Shown here in pieces: positions 22,152 through 34,372 of a stretch of DNA of 64,000 nt. Within the stretch, counting starts at the first letter, position 1. Each line of letters begins with the position of its first letter. Position numbers and translations under genes: made by a program. The notes beneath the pieces are model-generated. The model was not told the origin of the DNA. It did not search any database and saw nothing but the letters and a program-made list of their open reading frames with translations. This stretch comes from Myrica gale (lineage: Eukaryota; Streptophyta; Magnoliopsida; Fagales; Myricaceae). The stretch is taken from NCBI GenBank assembly GCA_963930655.1, contig OZ005603.1, forward strand, positions 11,741,001 through 11,805,000. The letters run 5' to 3'.

Positions 22152-22802
22152 TAAATTTATTGCTTTCCAGAACCCCCTTTTTTTCTTTAAGTACTAATTT
22201 TAAAAATTGTACAAAAACTAATCTGCCACCGGTAATCATGAACAGAGACATGACCCAATTAAGTAAACATAAAAAGATACAACTCAACTAAAAGCATGGA
22301 ACCTTTTCAAAAGTAATAAAAGCCATAATGTTTCGTTTACCTACGTACACTTGTCTCAAATATACGTAAAAGCGATAATTTTCTTGGTCAAAGCTGATTA
22401 ATAGTTTTATTAACTAGGTATACTAATCTCGTTTTTGTCTAGATATATATGACCCACTCGTTCATCTAGAAGGTGGTGGGTGTGTGTATTATTTAGCAAA
22501 TTCATTTATTTCCCTGAAAAGCATCTCATTATAAACCTACGTACGTACGATCACATTCTATTTTTCCTTGATGTCCGGCCAATTATTGACTTCCATCTCT
22601 CTTCATAACTTCCTTAATTCTTTCCATCTACTGTATTTCATCATCAGTACGTACCCTTATAATAGCAACCAGCTTTGTTTATTTGAGTCACTTTTTTTAT
22701 ATCCCCATTTGAAACTTCTGCCACATTTCACTTTTTCTGGGTGTACTACATATATGTACCCATTACATTAAAATCCTGTAATACGCGCAGTTTCAAAAAG
22801 CA
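20523..22802. other. Intergenic and upstream region of copy 2
   Basis: AT-rich, with TA microsatellites at about 20523-20533, 21931-21947 and 22118-22145. No gene is supported. The last ~300 bases before 22803 are the presumed promoter and leader of oxygenase copy 2. Confidence 0.5.
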
Positions 22803-25345
22803 ATGGCATCATCACAGCCATTAATGGGTGGCACTAGTTCTCATTTGGTTCTAAGCATCGATGAGGAGCTCGCGAAAGACCCAAAGATCAAAGTCCCAGA
22901 ACGCTATATTCGCGTCGATCAGGAACCTACAGCTCTTGGAACCCTCTTCCCCACGATCCCCACGATTGACATGAAACAACTGGGATCTGTGGAAACCAAA
23001 GATTCTGAACTAGAGAAATTGCACTCAATTTGCACAGAATGGGGGCTTTTTCAGGTCTGTCTTGCATATATTTTTTTAGCTTTCTTTTAAATAACGTATA
23101 TGGTAGGACTGAAAAATGTTAGATACTTTTGGGTTGAGACGTCGTTACCTGCTATGAAATTTTGCGCTATAATAAACAAACAAACAATTGTTATGTTGTG
23201 TTGTTTTGCAGTTGATAAACCACGGAGTTAGCTCTTCACTCCTGGAGAAGCTGAATGATGAGATTGAAGGGTTCTTCAAGCTTCCCTTCGAAGAAAAAAT
23301 GAAGTTCGCGGTAAGACCAGGTGATGTTGAAGGCTTCGGAACGGTGGTCCGATCCGATGTTCAAAGACTTGACTGGGGCGATAGGGTCTATATGATAATA
23401 AACCCTATTCATAGAAGAAAGCCTCATCTTTTCCCAGAGCTCCCTTCATCTCTGAGGTTCTCTCACTCTCTCACTCTCATTTTTTTCTCATATATTTTGT
23501 ATGCTTTGAAATACCTACTCTATTTTTGCGTTTTCATGGGCAGAGAAATTTTAGAGACTTACCTATTGGAGTTGCAAAACATTGCTATGACACTGTTTGG
23601 TTTTCTGGGAAAGGCCCTAATGCTTGAAATGGAAGAGATAGAGGAGTTGTTTGATGACGGCATGCAATCAGTGAGAATGACCTATTATCCTCCATGCCAA
23701 CAACCGGAGCTCGTTGTGGGTCTCACCCCTCATTCGGACGCAACTGGCATCACCATACTTCACCAGGTTAATGGAGTCGGAGGTCTTCAAATGAAAAAAG
23801 GATGGGGTTTGGATTCCCGTCAGCTTCCTCCCAGACGCATTTGTCGTCAATGTGGGGGACATCCTGGAGGTTTGAGCATTCTTCTTTACCTTCCCACTCC
23901 CTGCCAAAAATTGAGCATTGATCTTCTGTTTTCCTTTTCCCCTTTTAACTGTTGGAATTGAGTCTGCCTTCCAAAAGTTGAAAGGAATAGAAGGGGAAAA
24001 ACACGTGATATATTGACCGTACGTAGTCCGCTTTTGTGGAAACCCTGGCAACCATGTCCGAACTTTTTTATATGCAAAACTTAGTTGTCAAACATGGTGG
24101 CGTAGGAATAAACAAAGGTAACTCAAGTTATGGAGTAGTCGTTCACGCAACCAGTGAAAAATTTAAAGGATCGATGTTTGTAATACCAAAATTTTCAAAG
24201 TCTTAAAATTTTGATCGATTAAAGTTGATGAAAAATAAAATGAGATAATTTAAGTGAATTGTTTATATTTATTGCAATGAAACAGATGATTTAATAGAAA
24301 GGAATTATTATATTATGTATTTATTATTATTATTATTTTATTAGCGAGGTTTGACAAAGGCGACGCTAAGTTATGTAGGCTGTGTTTAAGAAGTAAAATT
24401 TTAGGGTTGTTAAAATTTTAGGTATTGAGGTTGATGAAAAAGTGAGGAGTGAAAATAAAAAAGTTGGTAAAAAAATAAAAAAATTGGTAAAAAAATGAAA
24501 AAGTGTATGAAAACTGATGAAAAGGTGATGAGAGAGTGTTTTGTAATGATGATAAAATTTTGTTACGCAAACAGAGCCGTAGTACCTCACTAAAATACCC
24601 TGCAAGTAACTTAAAATATGTCATTCCCCATAATATAGTTTAGAACTCACAACATGTTACCTTTTGTGCTCTCAAAAGAATGCGATATTTGCTAGCGGCC
24701 TGTTGATCATGACTGTCGAAGCATATTTTGCATTTTTTTTTTCTAAACAAACATATTTTGCATTTAAATCTGTTGAGGCGCACCAGATGACGTGTTGTGA
24801 GTCATTGAGTCAATGCAAATGAGATCTCTTTCTAGTTTCTCTGGTACACCTGAAAGTTGTCAAAATAGGAGCAACATTGCGAATGTTGTGAGTCATTAAC
24901 CAGAGTACTGTTTCAAACTTATCAGGGACGTACGTATGTTTGCGTGATTTGGGAGCCTCTCATTAGTGGAATTAATTATGACTGAATATATACACAGAAG
25001 AGAGGGGATCATAAAAGTTAATCGTACGTACGTGATCAACTGTCAAGTAGCCTGTCTTCGTACTGAGTATGCCTTTTGCAGATATTGAGCAATGGGGTCT
25101 ACAATAGCGTGGAGCATAGGGCAATGGTAAATTCCACGAAAGAGAGGATCTCAGCTGCTTTGTTCTTCAACCCCAAGTTTGAGGCGGAGATTGGGCCGTC
25201 AACTACTTTATTGAACGCAAATAACCCACCTTTATTTAGAAGAATGAGAATGGAGAAATATGTTAAGGACTTTTTCTCCCGAAGTCTCAATGGAAAGACA
25301 TTCTTAGAGCGTATGAGGATCAAATCCGAACAAGGCGCTGGCTAG
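22803..25345 (+). pseudogene. 2OG-Fe(II) oxygenase, SRG1-like (copy 2, one frameshift)
   Basis: The four-exon plan is identical to copy 1: 22803-23054, 23212-23456, 23544-23869 and 25082-25345, all GT-AG. Exons are 252, 245, 326 and 264 nt. Copy 1's third exon is 325 nt; the extra base is in the A6 run at 23794-23799 within ...LQMKK. One A fewer would give a 361-residue enzyme with every core motif: PHSD (iron His and Asp), SVEHR (second His) and KERIS (2OG Arg and Ser). The NYYPPC motif is TYYPPC as in copy 1. As written, the frame runs out of register about 75 bases before the exon end, removing the second iron His and the 2OG Arg. It is either a very young pseudogene or a homopolymer sequencing error over a functional gene. 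Confidence 0.85.
24378..24578. mobile_element. MITE in intron 3 of copy 2
   Basis: Ends are inverted: GGCTGTGTTTAAGAAGTAAA on the left and GGCTCTGTTTGCGTAACAAA when the right end is reverse-complemented. The trinucleotide GTA flanks both sides (24375-24377 and 24579-24581). It is 201 bp, A-rich, with internal AAAAAGTTGGTAAAAAAAT-like repeats. A 3-bp duplication suggests a PIF/Harbinger-type MITE. Confidence 0.7.
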
Positions 25346-25450
25346 TACTACTGTTTGATGGCCAAACTCATGATGTCTTATAATTATCTCGCATCGATCG
25401 TATGTGTGGATGTGGGTGGACGAGGAAATAATAATATTTATGTCTTTTTT

Positions 25451-26433
25451 TGCTCGAACAGAAACGCTCTCAACTTTCTGGTTTCTGTCCATAAACTGTG
25501 CCCCTACGGAGGAGGGGGAGCTCCGGCTCCTTCACCCCCTCCTCTTTTTTTCTTCTCTTTTTCCCCTCCTCCTCTTCCCTCTTCCCTTTCCTTCTCTCCG
25601 GTCCGGTCGGTTGTGACTTGGTTGTGTGGTTTTTTGGTTTTTTCTTGCAGGTGGCTTCCAAGCGGTTCTTGGCGTTTTCCGTCTCCTTTGGACACGCACA
25701 CGCCGGTTGGTTGGACTCCTCCCGCCGAGAGCTACCAGATCCCTCTTCCCCGGCGTCAAAACAGTGGCAGATCTTGATTCACGCGCCCCACGCCGGCAGC
25801 TCTTGGCCGCGCGTGACCGCTCCTCTAGCCCCCGAATCCAGCTCTTCTCCACCGGAATATCCTCTGTGTCTCCTGTCCTTCATTTCCCGGACTGGATCGC
25901 CTCCTCCGCCCTGCACGCGCCGCCGCCGGCGGCGGTCCGGTTATTGCCGAATTCTCCCCAGTTCTTGGGGCGATTTATATTATGCTTTCTGTTAGAGATA
26001 AGCCTGTTTGGGCCAGCCCCTCTGTTTCGGGCTTGTTTTAGGGTATGTTTTCGCCCGTTTGGGCCAGCCCCTCTGTTTAGAGCTTGTTTCGGTTTGTTTC
26101 TGTGTTTTTCCCCTGTTTGTAATTACTGTTGGAACTGCATGGATAGTTCTATTAGGGCGCCGGTCCTTCGACTCTGTAGAAGGGCCTTCAACGATCGGTT
26201 TGTTACTTTCACGGGTTTCCCGTGCTTCCTAGGACCCTCGGGTCCTCTCGCTTTGGGCCTCGAGCCCGATCCATCCGAGGATCTTGTATCCTCTTTCCAA
26301 GCCACTTTATTGTTGGCCCCTCGACTTGCCGTAAAGCCCCTGGTGGGTCTTTCCTTTATTTTTCTAGCTTGTAATTTTTGTTTTTTGTGTTTTTTTTTCA
26401 ATATATAAAAATAGAAGTTTCAACAAAAAAAAA
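25451..26433 (+). mobile_element. Poly-A retroposon with 18-bp target duplication
   Basis: An 18-bp direct repeat with two mismatches flanks the segment (AATATTTATGTCTTTTTT at 25433-25450 and AATATTGATGTCTTCTTT at 26434-26451). The right end is A-rich (ACAAAAAAAAAAA). Long, variable duplications plus an A tail indicate LINE-mediated retroposition. The 983-bp body is GC- and pyrimidine-rich. It contains a ~58-bp tandem duplication (GTTTGGGCCAGCCCCTCTGTTT at about 26009 and 26060) and an open frame of 260 codons (25626-26408) with no domain I recognise. It could be an internally deleted LINE, a processed transcript copy or an unusual SINE. Confidence 0.7.
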
Positions 26434-26451
26434 AATATTGATGTCTTCTTT

Positions 26452-26749
26452 GTGGAATGTGCTCATCCTTCGGTGGGTGGAGGAGGAAATGATATATGTG
26501 GGATATTTTAATCTTTTGGCCCAAGTGTGACCGAGTCTAAAACTGGCCATTCTGGAACATGAAAGAAGCAAAAGTTAGATACGAATCCAGAAGTGGTTTT
26601 TGTGTTCTTTTGGTGAAACCTTAAAAAAAAATATGAGTGCGTCAGGTAATTAATGGGAGCAAATAAAGACTAAAAGTTTTAGATATAAGTTCACCGTTCA
26701 TGAAAAAAAAGAGAGTTTTAATTAGATACGTGTCTAGACGAACACATAT
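26452..26749. other. Intergenic, nothing recognised
   Basis: Begins with GGTGGGTGGAGGAGGAAAT, which loosely resembles 25411-25428 just before the retroposon, so the 3' flank of copy 2 may be locally duplicated. No gene. Confidence 0.4.
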
Positions 26750-27043
26750 GTTCGGTTTGATAAAAAATGTAGAATTTTAGAGAAGTTGTGAATATTTAGG
26801 TTGAATAGTATTTTATTGGTGTTTGTGTAAAGTGGATAGAGAAATGATTTGATGTAATTGTTTAATAAAAAAGTATCGGAGTTATGTGAAAAAATATAGA
26901 GAGAGAAAATTTATATTGAATAAAAAAGTAAAAATGTATTAAAAATTGTGTAAAATGTATTGATATTTGTGTTTAAATTTTTAATACATTCTGTGATAGT
27001 TTTATGAATATATTTGAATAATAAAAAAATTTAAAAAACGAAC
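26750..27043. mobile_element. MITE, family A, copy 1
   Basis: About 294 bp of AT-rich DNA beginning GTTCGGTTTGATAAAAAATG. Its right end, reverse-complemented, begins GTTCGTTTTTTAAAT. It is collinear with 34373-34666, sharing GATTTGAT(G/A)TAATTGTTTA, AATAAAAAAGTAAAAA and GTGATAGTTTTATGAAT. Confidence 0.75.
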
Positions 27044-28578
27044 GTGAAGAAAAGTCAAGATAAACTAATTAAAGAAGATTTGCTATTGAAATTGAGCACT
27101 TGCTATACGTACGGAATCAGGATGACTTAAATATTATTTTAAAATTCTGATTTTCCAAATCCAATGGGTAAAAGTTTCAGTAGGTTTTTGAACGATGTTT
27201 TCGGGAGAGTCACCCATCAGTTTAACTTTAACCTATCCTTTCACCCAAAAAAAAAAAAAAACAAATTAACCTATCCAATTATCTGGGCCCTTTATAGCCC
27301 AAGAGAACTAATGGTAACCCGCAACGTACCTACACTCGAGATCCGAAAAATCCGCTAGAAGCAAGGGGAGTTGAGAGGAAAATGGAGGTCGTGGGGTAAG
27401 AAGTCAGCAACCAGCACGAACCAGATCTTTACCCTGGGACAGGAGAAGCTGGAGAGGAAGGCGAGGAGCCTTAAGAGGGAGAAATCGTAGAGGATGATGA
27501 GGATTCGAGGCAAAGGAAGATGCCGGTGTTGCACAACCTCCACCCGCTGGATCACTCGTGGTCTGGTTAAAGCAGGATGCTCTGGCGAGCTCTATTTAGC
27601 CAATACAGACTTTCGCCTCCTTAGGAGGGAGCAGGTAATTATTTTTTTTTTTGTTCTGTTCTATGCATGATGTCGAGTTATTACGTTTCCTTTTTGGTCT
27701 GGTTGGTCTTTGTTTGCTTGCTGAGAGTGTGGATTTGGATTTGGATTTGGAACTGGCGGGTGGGGAGACTTGAAGTGTCTGAGGTAAAGAGAAATGAAAA
27801 ATGGAGAGGGGAGTTAGGAGTTTGTCTTTTTTTTTTATCGCCATGTGAAGTAAGAAAAAGAAGTTGCCCTTCGGGTGGTTTCGCACTGTAGCCGGCTTAC
27901 TGGAAACGAATTAACGCGAGATTTATCGACCTTCTGTTGAAAACTAGGATCTGCGATTCTCTAGTCACACAAATATGCATATATAAGTAGTTTCTGGTTC
28001 TGGCTGGTGAGATGAAAGGAAGAATGTGGATTTTTGAATTTCGTGTTATTTACGGTTGCTTTAGGTTCCAGAAGAATGTGGGATTGGACTTCAGTAAAGC
28101 TTTCCGTTCATTGGAACTCATAGGTTTCATTTTTCTTTCCATCAGTTGAAGCAACTAGTTCTTGGTTTTTCTTAAGTGGTAGAGAAATTCTGAGGTAGTA
28201 AACAGCGTTGATTTTAGACAAATTTGTTTAAGTGAAATGGGTTGTGTTAAGAGAGTTGGTTTTGGTATTTTATTCGGTTAAGATATTGCCTTCATGTTTT
28301 TATTGAATTTGTTAAATTTTTTTACGAACAACATGCTTTATTGAATTGGTGATAAATGAGGCTACAAAGGAGGATCTTTGGCCGAATGAAATGACATAAT
28401 TACATCATAATTGGCAAGGAGTGGAATGGTGCCTATACTATCTGTTGAGGCTGCCCACCTTGTTAGGTCGTGCGCATGAGAGTTTGCTCTGCGTGTTACT
28501 CTATTCAGAGATTACAAAGGAAGGAGCTAATGGATTGGATGATGGGATCACTGAGCCATCGACAGGGACGGGCAGAAT
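27044..28578. other. Unassigned stretch between MITE and LINE fragment
   Basis: 27360-27600 is purine-rich on the plus strand and ends at a possible splice donor (GGAGCAG|GTAATT, about 27632), which could be an exon of an unrecognised gene. Frames are short and I recognise no domain. An A15 run lies at about 27247-27261, and a GGATTT repeat at about 27730-27748. Confidence 0.35.
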
Positions 28579-28788
28579 TCAAGCTATGAATAGAATTGAA
28601 GAGTCTCCTTCAAAAATGATGGAATGTGAAGTCCATACCTGAATAATGTTACCTTGAGAATCATAGGATATAGCTTCTTGGACAGAATGGCTACCTCTTA
28701 TATTGACATCATAATTAATTTTCATAGATTTGTTTGGGAGTTGTGGGGTGGTAATAGTGTTGGTCTCGGTTGGGTGCATTAGGTGCAT
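28579..28788 (-). mobile_element. LINE RNase H fragment
   Basis: The minus strand encodes MKINYDVNIRGSHS, then ISYDSQGNIIQVWTSHS, the start of the RVT_3-type RNase H domain seen in the LINE at 7.4 kb (WKANFDVAI...). Only about 60 residues are recognisable, so it is an isolated fossil. Confidence 0.6.
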
Positions 28789-30087
28789 TATTGAAATGGT
28801 TAATTGTTTGGTATAATGGTGTTTGGTATAGGTGTTGTTGATTCACAATATCAGCCAATGGCCTTGGAATCTTAGAAGGTTGTAATTGCTTCCCTTCGCA
28901 ATTTAAAAGGGACGGGTAGTCCCTTCTGTCCATCAACCTTGCATTGCCAGATTTTAGTTGCGCTATATTAGCTTCTCATTAGCTATATATGCACAGATAC
29001 AATTAGTGACTAATGGGCGGTGAAAAGGCACTAACTTCCTCCAAAAATTCTCAGTCATGAAATTCGGGCTTTTTAAATCTCAGTGATGAAGCTCGAACCT
29101 GAACCAAATTTCAAGGACCAAAAACTTTAGTCCTTGTGTCATTTACTCAAATAGTCACGAGGTTTGTTTTTGAAAAACTCAGTCAAGAGGAAAGAGAAGA
29201 AAAGTTTTGATATCCGACAGCAGTTGAATGGTTGGCACTAGATGCTTTAGCGGAACCGTGGGATGGGATAAAAAATGTTAGCAACCTATAGATCTTAGTT
29301 AGAAGGATCGTTAGTTTTAGCAATCTCAGCAGCATTCGCACATGCTAACATTTGGTTGCCGTTGCTAATATAGAAAGCCTGCATTCTCAAACAAATGGTT
29401 CGCATGCCTCAGTGATAGTTTGAGGTATTACGGCGTCGCTTAGGTTCAAGAAGACGCATTTCTCACAAGTTATTATGCACAGAGAGCCATTATTTAGTAA
29501 TTACTTCTGACGAAGCAAAAGGAAGTGACGATTCTAAGCTTTCTAGAGAGCTGGTAATTTAGACTAGGCCGTGTCGACGTTTTTGTTTCTCACCCATGAG
29601 ATTCGGTTAGTGAAGAATCAGTGCAAGGAGGATAGTGGTTTCTCTCAAACTTTGCAGACACGAGAAGAACTTTCTATTATGTTTGGGACGAAATTTAATT
29701 CGTTTAAGGTCGAGTCACAGGAACAAAGGCAATTTAGTTCCTATCCAGAACAACTAGCAGGTCTTCTTTTTTGGAAAATATGACCGGAGAGAGAGAGAGA
29801 GAGAGAGAGGCAATGTCAGTTCAGTGATTGGCACGAGGAGTTTCAATGTATCATTGGGGAGGTTTTGCACAAGCGTTACGAACCTGGAAACATCATAGAG
29901 GATGGCTGCACTTGCGCTGATGGCTGCATCCATTTTGGTGGCTCAGATCTCTTCAAGTGAGTAACCCCAGCATGTAGAACAGATGATCTCTCATTTATAA
30001 AGACAAACTACTTGCATATACATCTCGAATATATATAGTAAACAAGTAGAGGTCCATGACAATACATGGAAATATCCCGTTTATATG
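28789..30087. other. Intergenic, 3' side of the bromodomain gene
   Basis: No gene recognised. A (GA)n microsatellite lies at about 29785-29810. The last ~100 bases are presumably the 3' UTR of the minus-strand bromodomain gene. Confidence 0.5.
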
Positions 30088-33000
30088 TTAAACAAAACGA
30101 GATCTCCATTGTCCATCGTAAGAGAGAGGAGCGCCGACGAGCATTTCGAATTCTCTTTGAGCCCATAAATTGTCTCCAAAATCAACTGTTTTTTTCATCT
30201 GCATGGAGAAGACTGAAGAATATGAGATACAATCCTGCTTTTCAAGAGAATGGAGATTTCATGGGCCCAAGTCTTCAGGTTGTTGGAAAAGGACAAACCT
30301 TCTGAAGTGCCGCTCGCGCAGCTTCCCTTTCTCTCTCTCGTTGTTTCAGGGGAGACTGTTTCTCAATTATGGCCTTGATCTTTGCTATCTCTGTAAATAA
30401 GAAATCATAAATTATAGGTAAAGGTGATAGATCTAGTGGCCTGAAATATTACATACCCATATGATCCACACTAAATCAGTCAATCAATACCATTTATCAA
30501 GTATCCATCAAAGTAATCATACGTGAAAACAAAGCCTGAATTGTCCGTCATAACCCTTTGCCATTAAGAGGCAAATGTCCCTTCGACCGACCCTTGTAAC
30601 TTACAGAAGAGGCAATGCCATATTACTAAATGAAACAAAATTAGTTCATTTGGTGGAATTGGATCGGATTTCTCACAGCTGCAGAGCTGCCAATGATTTC
30701 AAGTGACTCAACCCTTTCCTTTTTCCTCTCTCAAAGATTAAGGTAAAGTCTTGGAAATTCACCCGAATCACCAATACTTCTGAGGAGATTTACCGCGTAC
30801 GAAACGTAAGACTAGAGCCCCTAAAACATGAAGTACAATGTGTCACAACCATTCAAAATGTTCCACGAAGATCATAATGTTACATACTTGTACTACAATA
30901 TATGACAACCAAGTCATACGTAGAATATATAAAGAGTATACAAACAGAAATGTCATAATTCTACATTGAATTTGAGAATAATTAGTGCAATATGTAATGC
31001 ATATACAGTGTGCATTACATTGGAGGAATAATGAGCTCGATAATATAGTAGTATTATACAATTTGTGTACAAAAGCAGGTGTTGGGTTGCTTAATTCACC
31101 TTCACACTGTCTCCTTTCCATTTTTTCTATTTCCTGCTTCATCTTCAAAGGATCAGCTCTATTACCCTGATTACAACGACAACGCAGAAGGTATGAGCAA
31201 ATATGAAAACATACCATTAAAGGCTATATCACGATATGAATATGCTGACTTCTTCTTTTTTGGGTTTTTTGGCAGCTATATGTTTGTCCTTTCTTTTTTT
31301 TAAACACCAAAACAGCAAATTCATTGCTTACCTGGTCAAATAGCGTATTCGGCTGTGCTTTCAGAATAATTTCTTTAAAGCGACTCTTTAGCAATGCCAC
31401 GCGAAGGGCCTTCTCTGGTGAGAGATCTAAATCAACAACTGGCGGATTTTGTCCTGTAAGATACAAATAGAACCAAACAAGACTTTAGTAATGTTAGTGG
31501 GCCATCTCAACTGGCAATATTAGAAGTAAAACCCAAGTTCAGCACTGTTAACCTCCTTGGGGAGCAGCATCTGTGGAAGGTATTGTTGGCGGCTGAGAAC
31601 TAAGGCATGCCTTTTTGTCGTCCAATGTAGCTACAGCCCCTTCACATCATCATTTGAATTCTAAGATCACTGAGAAGAAACTAGAAAATAATGAGCTTAT
31701 ACTCAAATGAAAACATTCAACCCACCATCGGTATCCGGATCCAACTTGCTTACGTGGGATACTGACATTCTTTTTGCGCGACAATCCTAAATTTGAATGG
31801 AAATTCTGAGTTATCTCATGATGCTAAACTAAGAAAACATATCCAAGGGCCAAGATATCAATTAAACAATGTCTACCATACCTGTCTTGGAGCATCAACA
31901 GTACCACATAGACGATGGTCTCTATCTTGTTGTCTTTTTGAAGATATATCTGAGCCAAAACGGAATGTTTCTGAGCCAACTAAGTCCTCAGAACTAAGAC
32001 AGGCAACAAAAGAAAAGATCAACTAACCACTCGAGAATTTAGGGGTTGAACTACAAGGTAAACTGCATCTGCATGTAATGCTGCCACATCCACCACATTT
32101 GCGAGTGTTGGAGGACAATGGAGGCTTGGCATTGACAGAGCCACAAGCATGTCTACTACCACTATCGGTTCCTACAATATATTTCACCAATTAGCTCCAG
32201 TAAAGAGCTATGATGTAGAAAGAACACGGTGCAATTCAATACCTTTGCTAAAGACTTTTCTGGATGATGTCTTTCTGCAGTCCTGCGCTTTACTGGCCAG
32301 CTGTACAGTTGAGCAAAACAGACGCAAGTCAGAAAGAGAAAACAACATTGATCTCTATAGGAAATAAAAGGAAAAAACCAAAACCATATGAAAGTTAAAT
32401 AAGAAAGAGTGCAAATTAGGAATATCATTTACTTGTTACTTACTTTTACATCTTTTCCATCAAAACTCCTCTTCGACTTTTCGATGGATGGTATTGGCCT
32501 CTTTGGCGACAAATTATTTAGCAAAGGAGGTTCTTCATGAGTATCCTCTCTTGTAACATTAGTCTGCTTCACACTTCCACTTGAGAGTTTCCCTTGCCCA
32601 ACGTTGAAGCTTCCCCGATTACACTTAACCATGAGAGGTTTCCATCTTCTCTCAAAAAGGTTGCTCAGTTCATCTGCCATTCTGTGGACGCTAGAATCAA
32701 CAGGATTGAAGAGCATGGCATTAGAAAAGGTCAATCTAACATCAGCTGCAAACTCTTCTGCACTGAAATACGTATTGTTATCCAGTTTGGACTTTATTGT
32801 TCCTAGATCCATGGGGTTGGATATAATCACGAAATAATCTGGAATGTTCAAAGCCACAGGATCCACTGGGTGGTCGAAAACCCAACCACTTGAATGAGTC
32901 ATCAGTGTCTTCAAAATTGTCGAACATTGCAAAGTCACTCTACCATCAATTCTTCTCCTCTTCTCCAATTTCTTCCCACCATCAGGAGCACTTTTACGAG

Positions 33001-33112
33001 TCAATTCATTCCCAAAGGAGATCAGGTTCTTCAGCTCACATGATTGCATGTCACGAGTTGGTTCTTTCCTTTTTCTTGAGGGTATACCCTTGGACCTCTT
33101 GTCTGAAAACAT
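30088..33112 (-). CDS. GTE-type bromodomain transcriptional regulator
   Basis: Ten coding exons read leftwards and keep one frame: 33112-32444, 32300-32243, 32171-32028, 31979-31882, 31786-31726, 31639-31553, 31453-31332, 31166-31100, 30390-30299 and 30198-30088. The sum is 1,509 nt, 502 residues plus stop, with GT-AG introns. A basic N-terminus (KRSKGIPSRKRK, KKLEKRRR) precedes a bromodomain at about 63-162, with GWVFDHPVDPVALNIPDYF and NPMDLGTIKSKL. The acetyl-lysine-binding Asn is N136 in NAMLFNP, where most bromodomains have YN. Exon 3 here adds a Cys-rich patch (CGGCGSITCRCSLPC). The C-terminus (about 373-502) has LSPEKALRVALLKSRFKEIILKAQ and a long charged coiled coil typical of plant GTE8-12 proteins. 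It would read acetylated histones in the nucleus. Length suits a GTE12-like member. The exon 4 acceptor was chosen to keep the frame. Confidence 0.88.
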
Positions 33113-34130
33113 ACTTCCAGTTGTATCGAGAATCTGCAATAATTAAGGTGGTCAATTGTCAGCCATAGGAATCATCCAATCAGATATGTAACTTTTTAAT
33201 TAAATTGCATCTTGATCAATGAGAGCCAAGCCACTTTTAGGAAATCTTTCCGAGCATAAGATTAAACGCAAGTGTCATTTACAGTTAAAAAAGCAAACGC
33301 TAAAGAGAACCAGGAAGACTTGAATATTAGATTCATCAAATAGGCCAAGACACTTTTGCAAGTTGTGGACACATATATGAATCTTAGATTCAAGCCAGAA
33401 AAATGCAATTCATTTTTATCGAAGTAATTCGTTGGATGATATAGAGTTGATAAAACTAGTTAGGGTTAGAGAAGTAGATGTACGGGAATGGAAAAAATAA
33501 AGGAGACAAAAAGCACCCACAAAGAACGAATCCACATTCTCTTGGCAATGTGCATCTAGACGATAAATTTCGATAATAATTTGAAGAGGTGAAACCTAAG
33601 TGATCTGTTGTAGCTAATTTTTTTTTTCTAAATCACATTTCCTTAGAAACCGAGGAGTACAGGCAAAAATACAAGTTCATAACAGATCACAATGAGAAAT
33701 ATAAAATGGGATCTATCTAATGGGATCTGTTGTAGCTAATAGAAAACAATAAATGAAAGAGAGATTCCCAGGGTTCAGGTTCGGGAGTTAGAAACACTAA
33801 AAGGGGGTTCTGGAGGGTACAATTCTCCATTGCTACTAAGGTCTTCTGGGTACACTCGCTGGTTCTCGAGGTGATCGTCGAGATCGTTTCCGTGTGGAAG
33901 AAGAAACAGAAGAGGAAGAATCGAAGCAACCAAACAACCGAAATAATAAAACAAAACAAAAAAAAAAAGGAAAGGGAAAGCATTGATCAAGCATGGATTT
34001 AGAAACCAATGAAAGAGAGCTCACCGACGATCAGATCTCCGGAAGAAACGAGCGAGCTAGCGAGACTAGCCGGAGAGAAACAGAGAGAGCGCGTGTATGA
34101 GAGTAACCGCCTTTGGAACGAAAGAGAGCG
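33113..34130 (-). promoter_or_regulatory. 5' UTR intron and leader of the bromodomain gene
   Basis: The coding exon begins at an acceptor (TTATTGCAG) at 33133, 21 bases before the chosen ATG. A likely donor, GATCG|GTGAGCTC, lies at about 34022, making an intron of ~890 bp in the leader. The non-coding first exon is rich in GA/CT (AGAGAGAAACAGAGAGAG region, about 34070-34110). Confidence 0.55.
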
Positions 34131-34372
34131 GGCTAGTGAATATTGAATGATTTAATAGCTTCGACTAAATTACCTTATTAGACTTCCTTTCTTCAGTTGG
34201 TTGACCTTTTACTCCTTTCCTCGTACACGCGGCAAACTGCAATTGCATAATGCCACTTGGATCCCCGTACTTTTAATTTGGAGCCACGGTAGCGCGGGAA
34301 TGACCGGTTGAATAAACAGACATGTAGCTCAAAATAATAATAATAATAATAACAGTAGGTAGCTCTGGGCAT

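Noticed and set aside
23188..23961. A single 257-residue protein reading through exons 2-3 of copy 2
   Set aside because: It translates the intron between 23457 and 23543 and, after the A6 run, the wrong frame. The splice-based model matches copy 1 exon for exon.
25498..25995. Overlapping long open frames in the GC-rich block 25.5-26.4 kb as genes
   Set aside because: Several frames on both strands are open because the DNA is GC- and pyrimidine-rich. None has a recognisable domain, and the block is bounded by a target duplication and A tail.
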